Assembly (NCBI GenBank): GCA_963755705.1
Contig: CAVWKW010000003.1
Coordinates: 558,001 to 622,000 of the forward strand
DNA: 64,000 bases
Direction of reading: 5' to 3'
DNA from: JBARDN01 sp963755705
GTDB taxonomy: Bacteria; Desulfobacterota; Binatia; Binatales; Binataceae
The translations under genes were made by a program, and so were the position numbers. Shown here piece by piece: positions 51,404 through 60,401 of this stretch. The stretch's first letter is position 1; each line of letters starts with the position of its first letter. A model generated the notes under the pieces. That model worked only from the letters and a program-made list of their open reading frames with translations, had not been told where the DNA came from and made no database searches.

Positions 51404-53518
51404 ATGGCGAGCGAAGACGAAACGGGGCGGGGCGATCCGATCGGGCCGCGCTATGGCTCGCTGGTCGATTATCCCGGCGATGCTGCCGCGCGCGCGCCGG
51501 TGGTGCTCGAACTGACGCCAAAGGAGCCCGCGCCGCAAGACGACGCGATCGAGCGCAAGCTCGCGATCACGCCGCCCGCTCCCGGCGTCTATCTGCTGAA
51601 AGATCGTGCGGGCAAAGTCCTGTACGTCGGCAAAGCGAAGTCGCTGCGCCCCCGGGTGCGCTCGTACTTTCGTCCCGCGCGCGAGGGTGAGGCGGGTGAC
51701 GGGCGCTACCAGGTGCGCTTCCTGATGCGCAAGGTGCGCGGGTTCGACACGATCGTGACGGCGAGCGAGAAAGAAGCGCTTATCCTCGAAAACAATCTGA
51801 TCAAGCAGTACAAGCCGCGCTACAACATCCGGCTGAAAGACGACAAATCTTACTTAAGCGCCAAGGTCACCAAGCATCCGTGGCCCCGGATCACGGTGAC
51901 GCGGCGGATCGTGAAAGACGGCGGACGTTACTTCGGCCCGTTCGGATCGGCTGACGGGCTGCGCGAGACGATCGATGTTATCCGCAAGGTGTTCCCGCTG
52001 CGCACTTGCTCCGACGGCGTGTTCCGCAACCGCACCCGGCCGTGCCTCGAGTATCAGATCAAGCGATGCCTCGGGCCATGCTGTTTGCCGGTCGATCGCG
52101 AGGAGTACCAGAAGCATCTGCACGCCGCCGAACTGCTGCTCGAGGGCAAGAACCTGGAGCTCTTGCGCGAGATGCGCGAGCAGATGAAGGCGCATGCCTC
52201 GCGGCTGGAATTCGAAGATGCGGCCCGCGTTCGCGACCGGGTGAAAGCGATCGAGAAGACCGTCGAGCGGCAGACCGTGCTGCATCACCTGGGAATCGAT
52301 CAGGACGTGTTCGGGCTCTACCGCGAGGGCGGCGAGATCGAGGCGATCGTGCTGATCGTGCGCGGCGGAAAGCTGACCAGCACCCAAAGCTGGAGTTTCC
52401 AGGATCTGGAATTCTCCGATCATGAGGTTCTGTCGGATTTGCTGACGCAGTACTACCAGGGCGCGCGCGCAATTCCCGACGAAGTTATCGTGGCGGTCGA
52501 GCTCGAGGATGCAGCCGTGCGCGCCGAGCTATTGACCGAGCGGCGCGGCAAGAAGGCTGAGTTCGTGGTGCCGCAGCGGGGAGACAAGGTGCGGCTGCTC
52601 GAGATGGCGCAGGAGAATGCGCGCCAGAGCTTTGCCGCGCGCCGCGACAAGGAACAGACGCGCGAGAAGATGCTCGAGGATCTGCGCACGCGGCTGCATC
52701 TGAAGAACTCGCCCAAGCGCATCGAATGCTACGACATCTCGAACCTGCAGGGCTCGATGGTGGTCGGCTCGCAGGTCACGTTCGACGAAGGTGAGCCGCT
52801 GAAGGCGCAATACCGCCGCTACCGGATTCGCGGTTTCGAGGGTCAGGATGATTTCGCAAGCCTCGACGAGGTGCTCGGCCGCCGCGTCAAGCGCGCGAAG
52901 CAGGAGAATCAATTTCCCGACCTGTGGGTGATCGACGGCGGCAAGGGGCAGCTCAATGTCGCGCTGCAGGTGCTGCGCGAGAATGATCTGCTCGAGCAGA
53001 TCGATTGCATCTCGCTCGCCAAGCAGCACGTGCTCGACAGGCGCTACGACAAGGAAGTCTCGAAGTCCGAGGAGCGCGTGTTCCTGCCGGGCCGCAAGGA
53101 TCCGGTCGTGCTGCCAAAGAACTCGACCGCGCTGTTCCTGCTGGTGCGAGTGCGCGACGAGGCGCATCGCTTTGCGATCACCTACAACCGCGAACTGCGC
53201 CGCCGCGCGCGGATGCGCTCAGTGCTCGACGATATCGAGGGGATAGGGCCGGTGCGGCGCCGCGCGATGCTGCGGCATTTCGGCAGCCTGAAGCGGATTC
53301 GCGAAGCGTCGATCGAGGAGATAGCGCAGGTCAAAGGAATCAACCTGGAACTCGCGGGCGAGATTCGACGCCATCTCGATGCGATGGCGTCGATCATAGA
53401 TCGCGCGATGCAGGAAGAGGCGACCGAAGACGCGCGCGAAGAAGCGACCACCGGCGCGGGCGTCGCCCAGGCGATCGCGCCCGAGATACCTCGCGCCGAA
53501 GACGACGTCGTATGGTAG
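51404..53518 (+). CDS. uvrC: Excinuclease ABC subunit C
   Basis: A 704-residue UvrC, which makes both incisions in nucleotide excision repair. An N-terminal extension of about 50 residues precedes the GIY-YIG nuclease (GVYLLKDRAGKVLYVGKAKS, residues 61-80). CLEYQIKRCLGPCC marks the cysteine-rich region, the UVR motif for UvrB contact is SRLEFEDAARVRDRVKAIEK, the RNase-H-like nuclease region holds ECYDISNLQGSMVVGS and WVIDGGKGQLN, and helix-hairpin-helix motifs (IEGIGPVRRRAMLRHFGSL) close the protein. It stands alone, immediately behind a -10 box, about 17 kb from uvrB and 28 kb from uvrA. Confidence 0.96.
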   Translation: MASEDETGRGDPIGPRYGSLVDYPGDAAARAPVVLELTPKEPAPQDDAIERKLAITPPAPGVYLLKDRAGKVLYVGKAKSLRPRVRSYFRPAREGEAGDGRYQVRFLMRKVRGFDTIVTASEKEALILENNLIKQYKPRYNIRLKDDKSYLSAKVTKHPWPRITVTRRIVKDGGRYFGPFGSADGLRETIDVIRKVFPLRTCSDGVFRNRTRPCLEYQIKRCLGPCCLPVDREEYQKHLHAAELLLEGKNLELLREMREQMKAHASRLEFEDAARVRDRVKAIEKTVERQTVLHHLGIDQDVFGLYREGGEIEAIVLIVRGGKLTSTQSWSFQDLEFSDHEVLSDLLTQYYQGARAIPDEVIVAVELEDAAVRAELLTERRGKKAEFVVPQRGDKVRLLEMAQENARQSFAARRDKEQTREKMLEDLRTRLHLKNSPKRIECYDISNLQGSMVVGSQVTFDEGEPLKAQYRRYRIRGFEGQDDFASLDEVLGRRVKRAKQENQFPDLWVIDGGKGQLNVALQVLRENDLLEQIDCISLAKQHVLDRRYDKEVSKSEERVFLPGRKDPVVLPKNSTALFLLVRVRDEAHRFAITYNRELRRRARMRSVLDDIEGIGPVRRRAMLRHFGSLKRIREASIEEIAQVKGINLELAGEIRRHLDAMASIIDRAMQEEATEDAREEATTGAGVAQAIAPEIPRAEDDVVW

Positions 53519-53537
53519 TGATAGTCGGCGCGAGACC

Positions 53538-53557
53538 GGGCGGCTCCCGAGCCGCCC
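53538..53557. repeat. GC-rich palindrome downstream of uvrC
   Basis: A perfect 9-bp stem GGGCGGCTC-CC-GAGCCGCCC, 20 nt past the uvrC stop and followed by CTACCAAAACC with no T-run. It is the kind of 'GTAGGGGCGGCTC' palindrome found in many bacterial intergenic regions; it may work as a 3' hairpin. The rest of the 297-nt gap to icd (53558-53815) holds a partial related sequence (CGTAGGGGCGCATCGCGACT) and the icd promoter; no gene is seen. Confidence 0.5.
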
Positions 53558-53815
53558 CTACCAAAACCGATCGAAAGGAACCGTCGCGAAATCTTTCGTA
53601 GGGGCGCATCGCGACTCGCCCGTCTCACGATCCTCCGCTCTCAATTGACAGGACACAATTGCGCCGGCCGGATTGCGGGTCTGGAATCCGCGCGCGGTTA
53701 CTATATGATTAGCAGCGTCGAATAATTAGCCGCCGTCCGATTAGCGCGACTGCTCCCGCGCCGGGCGCGAATCACACCGATCAAGCATTTCCAAGAAGGA
53801 CAAGTAACAACCGCC

Positions 53816-55063
53816 ATGGCCTACAAGCACATCAAGGTTCCCAGCGACGGACAGAAGATCACTCTCGGCAAAAACCATACGCTGAACGTTCCCGACCGCC
53901 CGATTATCCCGTTTATCGAAGGCGACGGCACCGGCCCCGATATCTGGCGCGCGTCGCAGTATGTGTTCGACAACGCGGTCGCGAAGATATACGGCGGCAA
54001 GCGCAAGATCGCGTGGATGGAAGTTTACGCGGGCGAGAAGCCGTTCAAAGAACAGAACTCCTGGCTGCCCGATGAAACGGTCGAGGCGTTCAAGGAATTC
54101 CTGGTCGGGATCAAGGGGCCGTTGACCACGCCGATCGGCGGCGGAATCCGTTCGCTCAACGTCGCGCTGCGCCAGATGCTCGACCTCTACGTATGCCTGC
54201 GGCCGGTGCGCTACTTCGCGGGCGTGCCGAGCCCGGTCAAGCATCCGGAGAAGCTCGACGTGGTGATCTTCCGCGAGAACACGGAAGACATCTACGCCGG
54301 AATCGAATGGCCGGCCGAGTCGCCGGAAGCGAAGAAGCTCATCAAGTTCCTGCAGGAAGAAATGGGCGTCAAGAATATCCGCTTCCCCAACACGTCGGGA
54401 ATCGGCGTCAAGCCGGTCTCGCGCGAAGGCTCCGAGCGCCTGATTCGCGCCGCGCTGGACTACGCGATCCGGCACAAGCGCAAGAGCGTGACCTTTGTCC
54501 ACAAGGGCAACATCATGAAGTTCACCGAAGGCGCCTTCCGCGACTGGGGCTACGAGCTGGTCCGCCGCGAATACAAGGGCAAGGCGGTAGGATGGGACGA
54601 TTGCAACGGCAAGCCTCCAGCGGGCGAATTGCTGGTCAAGGACGCGATCGCCGATATTACGCTGCAGCAGGTGCTGACGCGGCCCGACGAGTTCGATGTC
54701 GTCGCGACGATGAACTTGAACGGCGACTACCTGTCCGACGCGCTCGCCGCGCAGGTGGGAGGAATCGGAATCGCGCCGGGCGCCAATATCAACTACCTGA
54801 CCGGCCACGCGATCTTCGAGGCGACTCACGGCACCGCGCCCAAGTATGCGAATCAAGACAAGGTGAATCCCGGGTCGGTGATTTTGTCCGGCGTGCTGAT
54901 GTTCGAGCATATGGGATGGCAGGAGGCCGCCGACGGGATCATTCGCGGGCTCGAAAAAACCATCGCGAACAAGACCGTGACCTATGATTTCGAGCGCCTG
55001 ATGACCGGCGCGAAGCTGCTCAAGTGCTCGGAGTTCGGCAAGGCGATCGTAGATAATATCTAG
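53816..55063 (+). CDS. icd: NADP-dependent isocitrate dehydrogenase
   Basis: A 415-residue homodimeric isocitrate dehydrogenase of the E. coli type, oxidatively decarboxylating isocitrate to 2-oxoglutarate in the TCA cycle. Supporting blocks: IPFIEGDGTGPDIW, GGGIRSLNVALRQMLDLYVC (with the Ser that binds substrate and is phosphorylated in E. coli), VIFRENTEDIYAGIEW and DAIADITLQQ. The coenzyme loop GTAPKYANQDKVNPGS keeps the Lys-Tyr pair diagnostic of NADP use. Length matches the family (416). The ATG has AAGGA somewhat far upstream. A 13-bp hairpin follows the stop. It shares the right end of the window with mdh, sucC and sucD. Confidence 0.96.
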   Translation: MAYKHIKVPSDGQKITLGKNHTLNVPDRPIIPFIEGDGTGPDIWRASQYVFDNAVAKIYGGKRKIAWMEVYAGEKPFKEQNSWLPDETVEAFKEFLVGIKGPLTTPIGGGIRSLNVALRQMLDLYVCLRPVRYFAGVPSPVKHPEKLDVVIFRENTEDIYAGIEWPAESPEAKKLIKFLQEEMGVKNIRFPNTSGIGVKPVSREGSERLIRAALDYAIRHKRKSVTFVHKGNIMKFTEGAFRDWGYELVRREYKGKAVGWDDCNGKPPAGELLVKDAIADITLQQVLTRPDEFDVVATMNLNGDYLSDALAAQVGGIGIAPGANINYLTGHAIFEATHGTAPKYANQDKVNPGSVILSGVLMFEHMGWQEAADGIIRGLEKTIANKTVTYDFERLMTGAKLLKCSEFGKAIVDNI

Positions 55064-55090
55064 CAGCGTGAATCGATCTGAAAGTCACCG

Positions 55091-55121
55091 GGACCGGCGC
55101 GCCGGCGTGGCGCGCCGGTCC
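55091..55121 (+). terminator. Hairpin downstream of icd
   Basis: A perfect 13-bp stem GGACCGGCGCGCC and GGCGCGCCGGTCC with a 5-nt loop, 28 nt past the icd stop. The T-tract is absent (TGTCGTATC), so it may pause or protect rather than terminate on its own. Confidence 0.55.
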
Positions 55122-55146
55122 TGTCGTATCCACCGCTGAACCCGCG

Positions 55147-55905
55147 ATGCGCCGGCGAAACAGGATTGCCTCGCACGCACTCGCGATCGTTCTTGCAGCC
55201 ACCGCGCTCTCTGGATGTTCCTCCGGCGCGGTTCAGCCTCTGAGCCAGGGTGGCGCGCAGCCCGCGAACCCGGTGCAGACGCAGCCGCCTCCTGCTCCTG
55301 CGGTACACACCGGGTTCCTGCCCGATCCAGCGCGGATGACGGCGGACAGCCGCTATCCGTTCCAGCAATCCTGGGTCCAGCCCGGGGTTGATTTCAAAAA
55401 CTACAACGAGGTGATGCTCGCGCCGATCAGCCTCGAGCATCTTGCGCCTGCGCCGGCCACCAACAGCGCCTTTCAGGACAACCGGTCTGCCTCAATTGAC
55501 GCCGCGGTCTCCGCGGGCGAGGCGTTCACCCGAGCGGTGCAGGACGATTCAGCGCATCGCTTCGCGCTAGTAACGCGGGCAGAGGCGAAAACGATCGTGG
55601 TCGAGATGGCGATCGTCGAGCTGGGTCCGAGCCTACGGCCGTCTTCGGCGGACGCGTTCGGAATCCCGACAACGACTTCGGCGTCGTCGGCGCTGCAGCG
55701 CGAGGCGAACCTGAACGGACGCGGGACGATCGGCATGGAGCTCAAGTTGCGCGACGGCAAGACTAATCAAGTGATCGCGATCTTCGCCGATACTCGCCGC
55801 GCCGAGGCTCCGGCAGGTGGCGAGAAACTCGCGCCGGGCTACGGTTTCGCCAATCAGATCGCGGGCGACTGGATGCGCCAGATCGTGGCGATGCTCAATT
55901 CCTGA
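55147..55905 (+). CDS. DUF3313-family lipoprotein
   Basis: A 252-residue protein with a lipoprotein signal peptide ending at lipobox LSGC (Cys near residue 24), a Gln/Pro-rich linker, and a domain with TGFLPDPARM, then FKNYNEVMLAPISLEHL and a C-terminal IGMELKLRDGKTNQVIAIFA. The GFL-x-D-x-x-x-M opening and D-x-x-x-Y-x-x-V-M-x-x-P strand match my recollection of DUF3313, lipoproteins of unknown function. No clear Shine-Dalgarno precedes the ATG. It is 6 nt upstream of an M48 peptidase lipoprotein gene and begins a five-gene envelope cluster. Confidence 0.8.
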   Translation: MRRRNRIASHALAIVLAATALSGCSSGAVQPLSQGGAQPANPVQTQPPPAPAVHTGFLPDPARMTADSRYPFQQSWVQPGVDFKNYNEVMLAPISLEHLAPAPATNSAFQDNRSASIDAAVSAGEAFTRAVQDDSAHRFALVTRAEAKTIVVEMAIVELGPSLRPSSADAFGIPTTTSASSALQREANLNGRGTIGMELKLRDGKTNQVIAIFADTRRAEAPAGGEKLAPGYGFANQIAGDWMRQIVAMLNS

Positions 55906-55911
55906 GTCAGG

Positions 55912-57372
55912 ATGGCGATGCGGAAATCGACCCTCTTCTTTACGGCGCTGATGTTCGCGCTCGCTCAACTCTCCGGGTGCGCGCCGAATCCTGCTACCGG
56001 AGCCTCAAGCCTGACCGGCTTCAGCTCGACCGCGGCTGAAACCCAGACCGGCGCCGATCAGAATCCTGCCGTGCTGGCTGCTCTTGGCGGCGCGTACGCC
56101 GACGCTTCCCTGGCCGCGTACGTGAGCGAGGTCGGGCAGCGGGTTGCCGCCGGCAGCGAGCGCAAGGAAATCAGCTACAAGTTCCAGGTGCTCGACACGC
56201 CAATCGTCAATGCGCTCGCGATCCCTGGCGGCTATATCTACGTTTCGCGCGGGCTGCTCGCGCTGGTCAACAACGAAGCCGAGCTCGCCGGAGTGCTGGG
56301 GCATGAGGTCGGACACGTCGCCGCGATGCATCATGCGCAGGGGCAGGTGCGCGACACGATCGCGCAGGTCGGGATGCTGCCGCTTGCGATCATCTCTCCG
56401 CTGCTGCTCGGGGCTCCGCAAATGGCTGCGCAGAGCTACCTGCGCTCGTTCTCGCGCGACGCCGAGTATGAGGCCGACAAGCTGGGAATCAGGTATGTCG
56501 CCCGGGCGGGATACGATCCGGCCGCGACCGCGACGTTCCTCAACACGATGCGCAACTACGAGCAGGTGCAGGCGCTGATCGACGGACGCAGCGCTGGCTC
56601 GATCGATCAGTTCGACTACATGGCGACGCATCCGAACGCGCTCGAGCGCTATCGCCGCGCACTCGCGCAGGCGTCGCAGACTCCGGTTGCGAATCCAATA
56701 GTCCGGCGCCGCGAATATCTTGCGCGGATAAACGGCGTTATCTACGGCGAGTCGCCCGAGCAGGGTTTTATCCGCGGCCGGATGTTCGCGCATCCGAAGC
56801 TCCGCTTCGCCTTCGAGGTGCCGAAGGGCTTCGAGTTGTTTGATACCTCCGACGCGATCTACGCCAGCGGTCCGGACAACGCGATGATCATTTTCGACAG
56901 CGCGCCCGAGACCAGCAGCCTCGCGATGACCGGATATATCCGGCAGGTGTGGGCCAAGGATATCGAGGTGCACGAGGTCAGGCGCGGCGAGATTAACGGG
57001 CTCGAAGCCGCGACCGCGATCGCGACTGCGCAGACCAGGCAGGGTCCGGTCACAATGCGGATCGTCGCGATCCGGATGGACGCGACGCATATCTACCGCT
57101 TCCGATTCATCGCGGCCGCGCCGCGCGCAAAAGCGCTGGCACCGGCTTTCGCGCAAACCGCCGGCACGTTCAAGCGGCTTTCGGCGGCCGAAGCGGCGTC
57201 ACTAAAGCCACGCAAGATCAAGCTCATCACGGTTGCGAAGAACGACACCGTAGCTACGTTCGCCAAGCGCTGTGCTTTCGACAAATATCCGCAGGAGCAA
57301 TTCCGCGCGCTCAACGGCCTCGCGCCCGACAGCACGCAAATCCCGCTGCAGCAGGTGAAACTGGTCGAGTGA
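55912..57372 (+). CDS. M48-family metalloprotease lipoprotein with LysM-like tail (BepA-like)
   Basis: A 486-residue protein with a lipoprotein signal peptide ending at lipobox LSGC (Cys near residue 23). The M48 peptidase domain follows: GYIYVSRGLLALVNNEAELA, zinc-binding HEVGH at about 124-128, and the third ligand in DAEYEADKLGIRYV. The later half has PVTMRIVAIRMDATHIYRF and a C-terminal segment LITVAKNDTVATFAKR that resembles a LysM peptidoglycan-binding motif. BepA/YfgC-type proteins degrade or fold outer-membrane proteins in the periplasm. The in-frame ATG at 55918, with AGG 6 nt before it, may be the real start. It follows the DUF3313 gene by 6 nt. Confidence 0.9.
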   Translation: MAMRKSTLFFTALMFALAQLSGCAPNPATGASSLTGFSSTAAETQTGADQNPAVLAALGGAYADASLAAYVSEVGQRVAAGSERKEISYKFQVLDTPIVNALAIPGGYIYVSRGLLALVNNEAELAGVLGHEVGHVAAMHHAQGQVRDTIAQVGMLPLAIISPLLLGAPQMAAQSYLRSFSRDAEYEADKLGIRYVARAGYDPAATATFLNTMRNYEQVQALIDGRSAGSIDQFDYMATHPNALERYRRALAQASQTPVANPIVRRREYLARINGVIYGESPEQGFIRGRMFAHPKLRFAFEVPKGFELFDTSDAIYASGPDNAMIIFDSAPETSSLAMTGYIRQVWAKDIEVHEVRRGEINGLEAATAIATAQTRQGPVTMRIVAIRMDATHIYRFRFIAAAPRAKALAPAFAQTAGTFKRLSAAEAASLKPRKIKLITVAKNDTVATFAKRCAFDKYPQEQFRALNGLAPDSTQIPLQQVKLVE

Positions 57373-57421
57373 TTGGAAATTGTCGCCGCGACGACTGTAG
57401 AATCCACCCGAGGTCACCGCC

Positions 57422-58219
57422 ATGCCGGAAAAACACCCTGCGTTTGGTTTGCCGTTCGCGCTCGCCTTTGCAGTCATTCTCGCGACATCCGCATACGCTG
57501 CGAACGTCGGCGAAATGGGCGCGATGGGTGCGATGGACATGAACAATCCAAACGGCGGCGCGATAGCGATGAGCCCGGGCGATACCGACGCGATGTCCTC
57601 GATGAACATGGACGATATGCACGACTCGCACATGGCCGGCGGCGAGATGGGCAATATGAAGGACCACATGAAGTGGACTGACCTCCGTCCTGCAAATCCC
57701 GCCGATGCCGAACGCGCCGACAAGCTGGTGGATACGCTCAAGACCGCGCTCGCGAAGTACCAGGACTATCACGCCGCCGAAGCCGCCGGTTTCAAGCCGT
57801 TTCATCCCGAGCTCAAGGCGCAAAAGGTCGTCCACTTCACCAAGTGGTGGTACGGGCTTAAGGCGGCCTTCGAGTTCAATCCCGCGGAGCCGACCTCGCT
57901 GCTCTACGAACGCACCGCCGACGGCGGGTACAAGCTGATCGGCGCGATGTACACCGCGCCGCGAAGGTGGGACCCCGACCAGCTCAACCAGCGCGTGCCG
58001 CTGAGCGTCGCCCGATGGCATCAGCACATCGACATTTGCATTCCCAAAAAAGGCGCCGATCCCAAGACCGCCGATTGGACGAAATTCGGTCCCCGCGGCT
58101 CGATCGTGACCGAGCAGGCCTGCTCCGCGGCGGGCGGCAGATTTTTTCCTGTTCTGTTCGGATGGATGGTGCACGTCTATCCGTGGGAGACCAATCCGCA
58201 GGAAGTCTGGGCGCATTGA
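57422..58219 (+). CDS. Met/His/Asp-rich exported protein
   Basis: A 265-residue protein. A signal peptide is at about 1-27 (ALAFAVILATSAYA). The next 60 residues are extraordinarily rich in Met with Asp, Asn and His (GEMGAMGAMDMNNP, SSMNMDDMHDSHMAGGEMGN), a composition seen in periplasmic copper-binding proteins. A compact C-terminal domain follows with conserved aromatic and His blocks: YQDYHAAEAAGFKPFHP, VHFTKWWYG, LSVARWHQHIDIC and PVLFGWMVHVYPWETNPQ. Two Cys (HIDIC, TEQACSAAGG) may pair. GAGG is 8 nt before the ATG. It lies 6 nt before the ABC exporter genes. Metal binding is inferred from composition only. Confidence 0.7.
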   Translation: MPEKHPAFGLPFALAFAVILATSAYAANVGEMGAMGAMDMNNPNGGAIAMSPGDTDAMSSMNMDDMHDSHMAGGEMGNMKDHMKWTDLRPANPADAERADKLVDTLKTALAKYQDYHAAEAAGFKPFHPELKAQKVVHFTKWWYGLKAAFEFNPAEPTSLLYERTADGGYKLIGAMYTAPRRWDPDQLNQRVPLSVARWHQHIDICIPKKGADPKTADWTKFGPRGSIVTEQACSAAGGRFFPVLFGWMVHVYPWETNPQEVWAH

Positions 58220-58225
58220 GCGGCG

Positions 58226-59131
58226 ATGCCGGTAACCGTCGAGCTCGAGCGCGCGCGCAAGTGCTACGACGGCCTGGTCGCGGTCGAGAGCCTGTCGCTG
58301 TCGATTTCCGGCGGCGAAATTTTTGGCCTGCTCGGCCCCAACGGAGCGGGCAAGACCAGCACCATCCGCATGATGATCGGAATCACGCGGCCCGATAGCG
58401 GCGCGGTCCGGGTCTTCGGCAATCCTGTCGCGCGCGCGACGCTCAGCAGAGTCGGCTACCTGCCGGAAGAGCGCGGACTCTACCGCCGAATGACGGTGCG
58501 CGACAATCTCTCGTTTCTGGGTCAGCTTGCGGGACTCACTGCGGCGCAGGCGCTCGAGCGCGGACGCGCGTGGACTGTGCGGCTCGAACTGGAGGACTGG
58601 TTCGAACGCAGGGTCGAAGAGCTGTCCAAGGGGATGCAGCAGAAGATCCAGTTCGTCGCCGCACTGATTCACGATCCGGAGTTTATAGTGATGGACGAAC
58701 CGTTTGGCGGACTCGACCCAGTCAACGCCGACGAGCTCAAGGAAATTCTGCTCGAACTGAAAGCGCAGGGCCGCACGATCGTCCTCTCGACCCATCGGAT
58801 GGACCAGGCCGAGAAGCTCTGCGACGCGATCTGCCTCATCAACGGTGGCCGCGCGATCCTGCAGGGCAATCTGCGCGAGATAAAATCGCAATACGGCGAG
58901 CGCTTCGTGCAGATCGATTACGCGGGTGCCAACGGATTGCTGGCGGGACATCCGATGGTCGAGGCGCGCCGCGACTTCGGCAACCATCTCGAGGTCAAGC
59001 TCCGCGCCGGAGCCGATCCGCAGGAGCTCCTGCACGCCGCGGCCGCGTCGGCGCGAATCTCGCGCTTCGAGCTGATGGAGCCCTCGCTCGAGGAGATTTT
59101 TATCGACCGCGTGGGACGCCGCGATGCGTAG
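58226..59131 (+). CDS. ABC transporter ATP-binding protein, NatA-like
   Basis: A 301-residue ABC ATPase. Walker A GPNGAGKTS is near residue 41, the Q-loop-region follows, the signature LSKGMQQK is near 134, Walker B is FIVMDEPFGGLDP near 154, and the switch His is in LSTHRMDQAEKL. A C-terminal regulatory segment (DUF4162-like) completes it. This is the NatA group, pairing with an ABC-2 permease to export ions or small molecules. It overlaps the permease gene by 8 nt (the ATG lies ahead of its own stop) and follows the Met-rich gene by 6 nt, so export may relate to that protein or its ligand. Confidence 0.93.
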   Translation: MPVTVELERARKCYDGLVAVESLSLSISGGEIFGLLGPNGAGKTSTIRMMIGITRPDSGAVRVFGNPVARATLSRVGYLPEERGLYRRMTVRDNLSFLGQLAGLTAAQALERGRAWTVRLELEDWFERRVEELSKGMQQKIQFVAALIHDPEFIVMDEPFGGLDPVNADELKEILLELKAQGRTIVLSTHRMDQAEKLCDAICLINGGRAILQGNLREIKSQYGERFVQIDYAGANGLLAGHPMVEARRDFGNHLEVKLRAGADPQELLHAAAASARISRFELMEPSLEEIFIDRVGRRDA

Positions 59132-60401
59132 CCGCATGCGTCTGCGCAGCGTCTGGCTGATCGCGCGGCGCGAATACCTCGAGCGCGTGCGCACACGCTC
59201 GTTCTGGCTCTCGACTCTGATTCTGCCGATCATTTTTAGCTCGATGCTGCTGTTGCCGCGCATCGCAGGGACCGGCGTTGACGGCAATTTCGGAGCAGCG
59301 GCGCACCCGACCATGCGACTCGCGATCGTCACCGCCGACCGGGAACTCGGCGCCGCAATCGCCGCAAACCTGACGCGCAGTGACCCGCGCGGATTCCTCA
59401 TCACGTTTGAATCGGCCCCGTCACCCGAGCTGCGCGCGCATCTTGACCGACAAATTCGTTCGCGCGAATTCGACGGCTATTTATGGATCGACTCTGGCCC
59501 GTCGGGAGCGCGCCGCGCCGTATTCGCGCGTCCGGCTGCGATCGGATTTGACGTGACCAGCGAGCTCGACGCCGCGGTCTGGTACGCGTGGACCGAGCGC
59601 GCGCTTGCACCATTTGGAATCGAAGCCGGCGAGGCCCGCACTCTGCTGGCGCGGGTGGACTTCAGCACCGCCGACGTGAATCCGCCGTCGCTGCGCGTGC
59701 AGGGCGAGGCCGCGATCCTGATGGTGGGAATTCTCGTCTTCGTGATGTTCATCTCGCTGATGTCGTACGGGATCATGGTGATGCGCGCGGTGCTGGACGA
59801 GAAGAGCTCCCGGATTACCGAGGTGCTGCTGTGCTCGACCAGCGCCGACGAGTTGATGGCCGGCAAAGTCGCCGGAATCGGCGCGGTCGGAGTGACGCAG
59901 GTCGCGATATGGTTCGTTGCCGCGGCGATGATTGCCGCGGCGAGCCCGATTGCGCGGGTCGCGGCGCAGGCGCTTCAGTCCGGCGGGGGCGTGATCGCGT
60001 GGTTCGCGTTTTATTATATCCTGGGCTACCTGCTTTACAGCTCGATCTACGCCGCCGTGGGCGCGTCGTTCAATTCTCCCGACGAAGCGCAGCAATGGAC
60101 CTTCGTGATCATGCTGCCGCTCGTCGCCACTACAGCATTAGTCGAGCCGGCGATCATGAGGCCGGACGCGCCAATCGTCGTCGCGGGATCGATGATCCCG
60201 TTTTCCGCGCCGGTGCTGATGTACGCGCGGATCCTGATGGGGCATCCGCCGATATGGCAGATCGCGCTGTCGGCGATGCTTCTGCTCGCGGCGGTGTGGA
60301 TTGCGCTCGCGATCTCGGCGCGGATTTACCGGGTTGGAATCCTGATGTACGGCAAGCGTCCGACGCTGCGCGAGATAATCAAATGGCTGCGCTACGCGTA
60401 A
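59124..60401 (+). CDS. ABC-2 type permease, NatB-like
   Basis: A 425-residue membrane protein with one N-terminal membrane segment (about 22-44), a large extracytoplasmic domain of about 160 residues, and about five further segments toward the C-terminus. The block VMRAVLDEKSSRITEVLLCS and the conserved ELMAGKVAGIGAVGVTQVAI are typical of ABC-2/NatB permeases. Its ATPase gene overlaps upstream. It converges with a GNAT gene and overlaps its end by 23 nt. The exported substrate is unknown. Confidence 0.9.
   Translation: MRSRMRLRSVWLIARREYLERVRTRSFWLSTLILPIIFSSMLLLPRIAGTGVDGNFGAAAHPTMRLAIVTADRELGAAIAANLTRSDPRGFLITFESAPSPELRAHLDRQIRSREFDGYLWIDSGPSGARRAVFARPAAIGFDVTSELDAAVWYAWTERALAPFGIEAGEARTLLARVDFSTADVNPPSLRVQGEAAILMVGILVFVMFISLMSYGIMVMRAVLDEKSSRITEVLLCSTSADELMAGKVAGIGAVGVTQVAIWFVAAAMIAAASPIARVAAQALQSGGGVIAWFAFYYILGYLLYSSIYAAVGASFNSPDEAQQWTFVIMLPLVATTALVEPAIMRPDAPIVVAGSMIPFSAPVLMYARILMGHPPIWQIALSAMLLLAAVWIALAISARIYRVGILMYGKRPTLREIIKWLRYA

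Noticed and set aside
57311..59404. A 697-codon open frame antisense to the Met-rich protein and ABC transporter genes
   Set aside because: It covers several well-supported plus-strand genes and reads as Arg/His-rich noise typical of GC-rich antisense frames.
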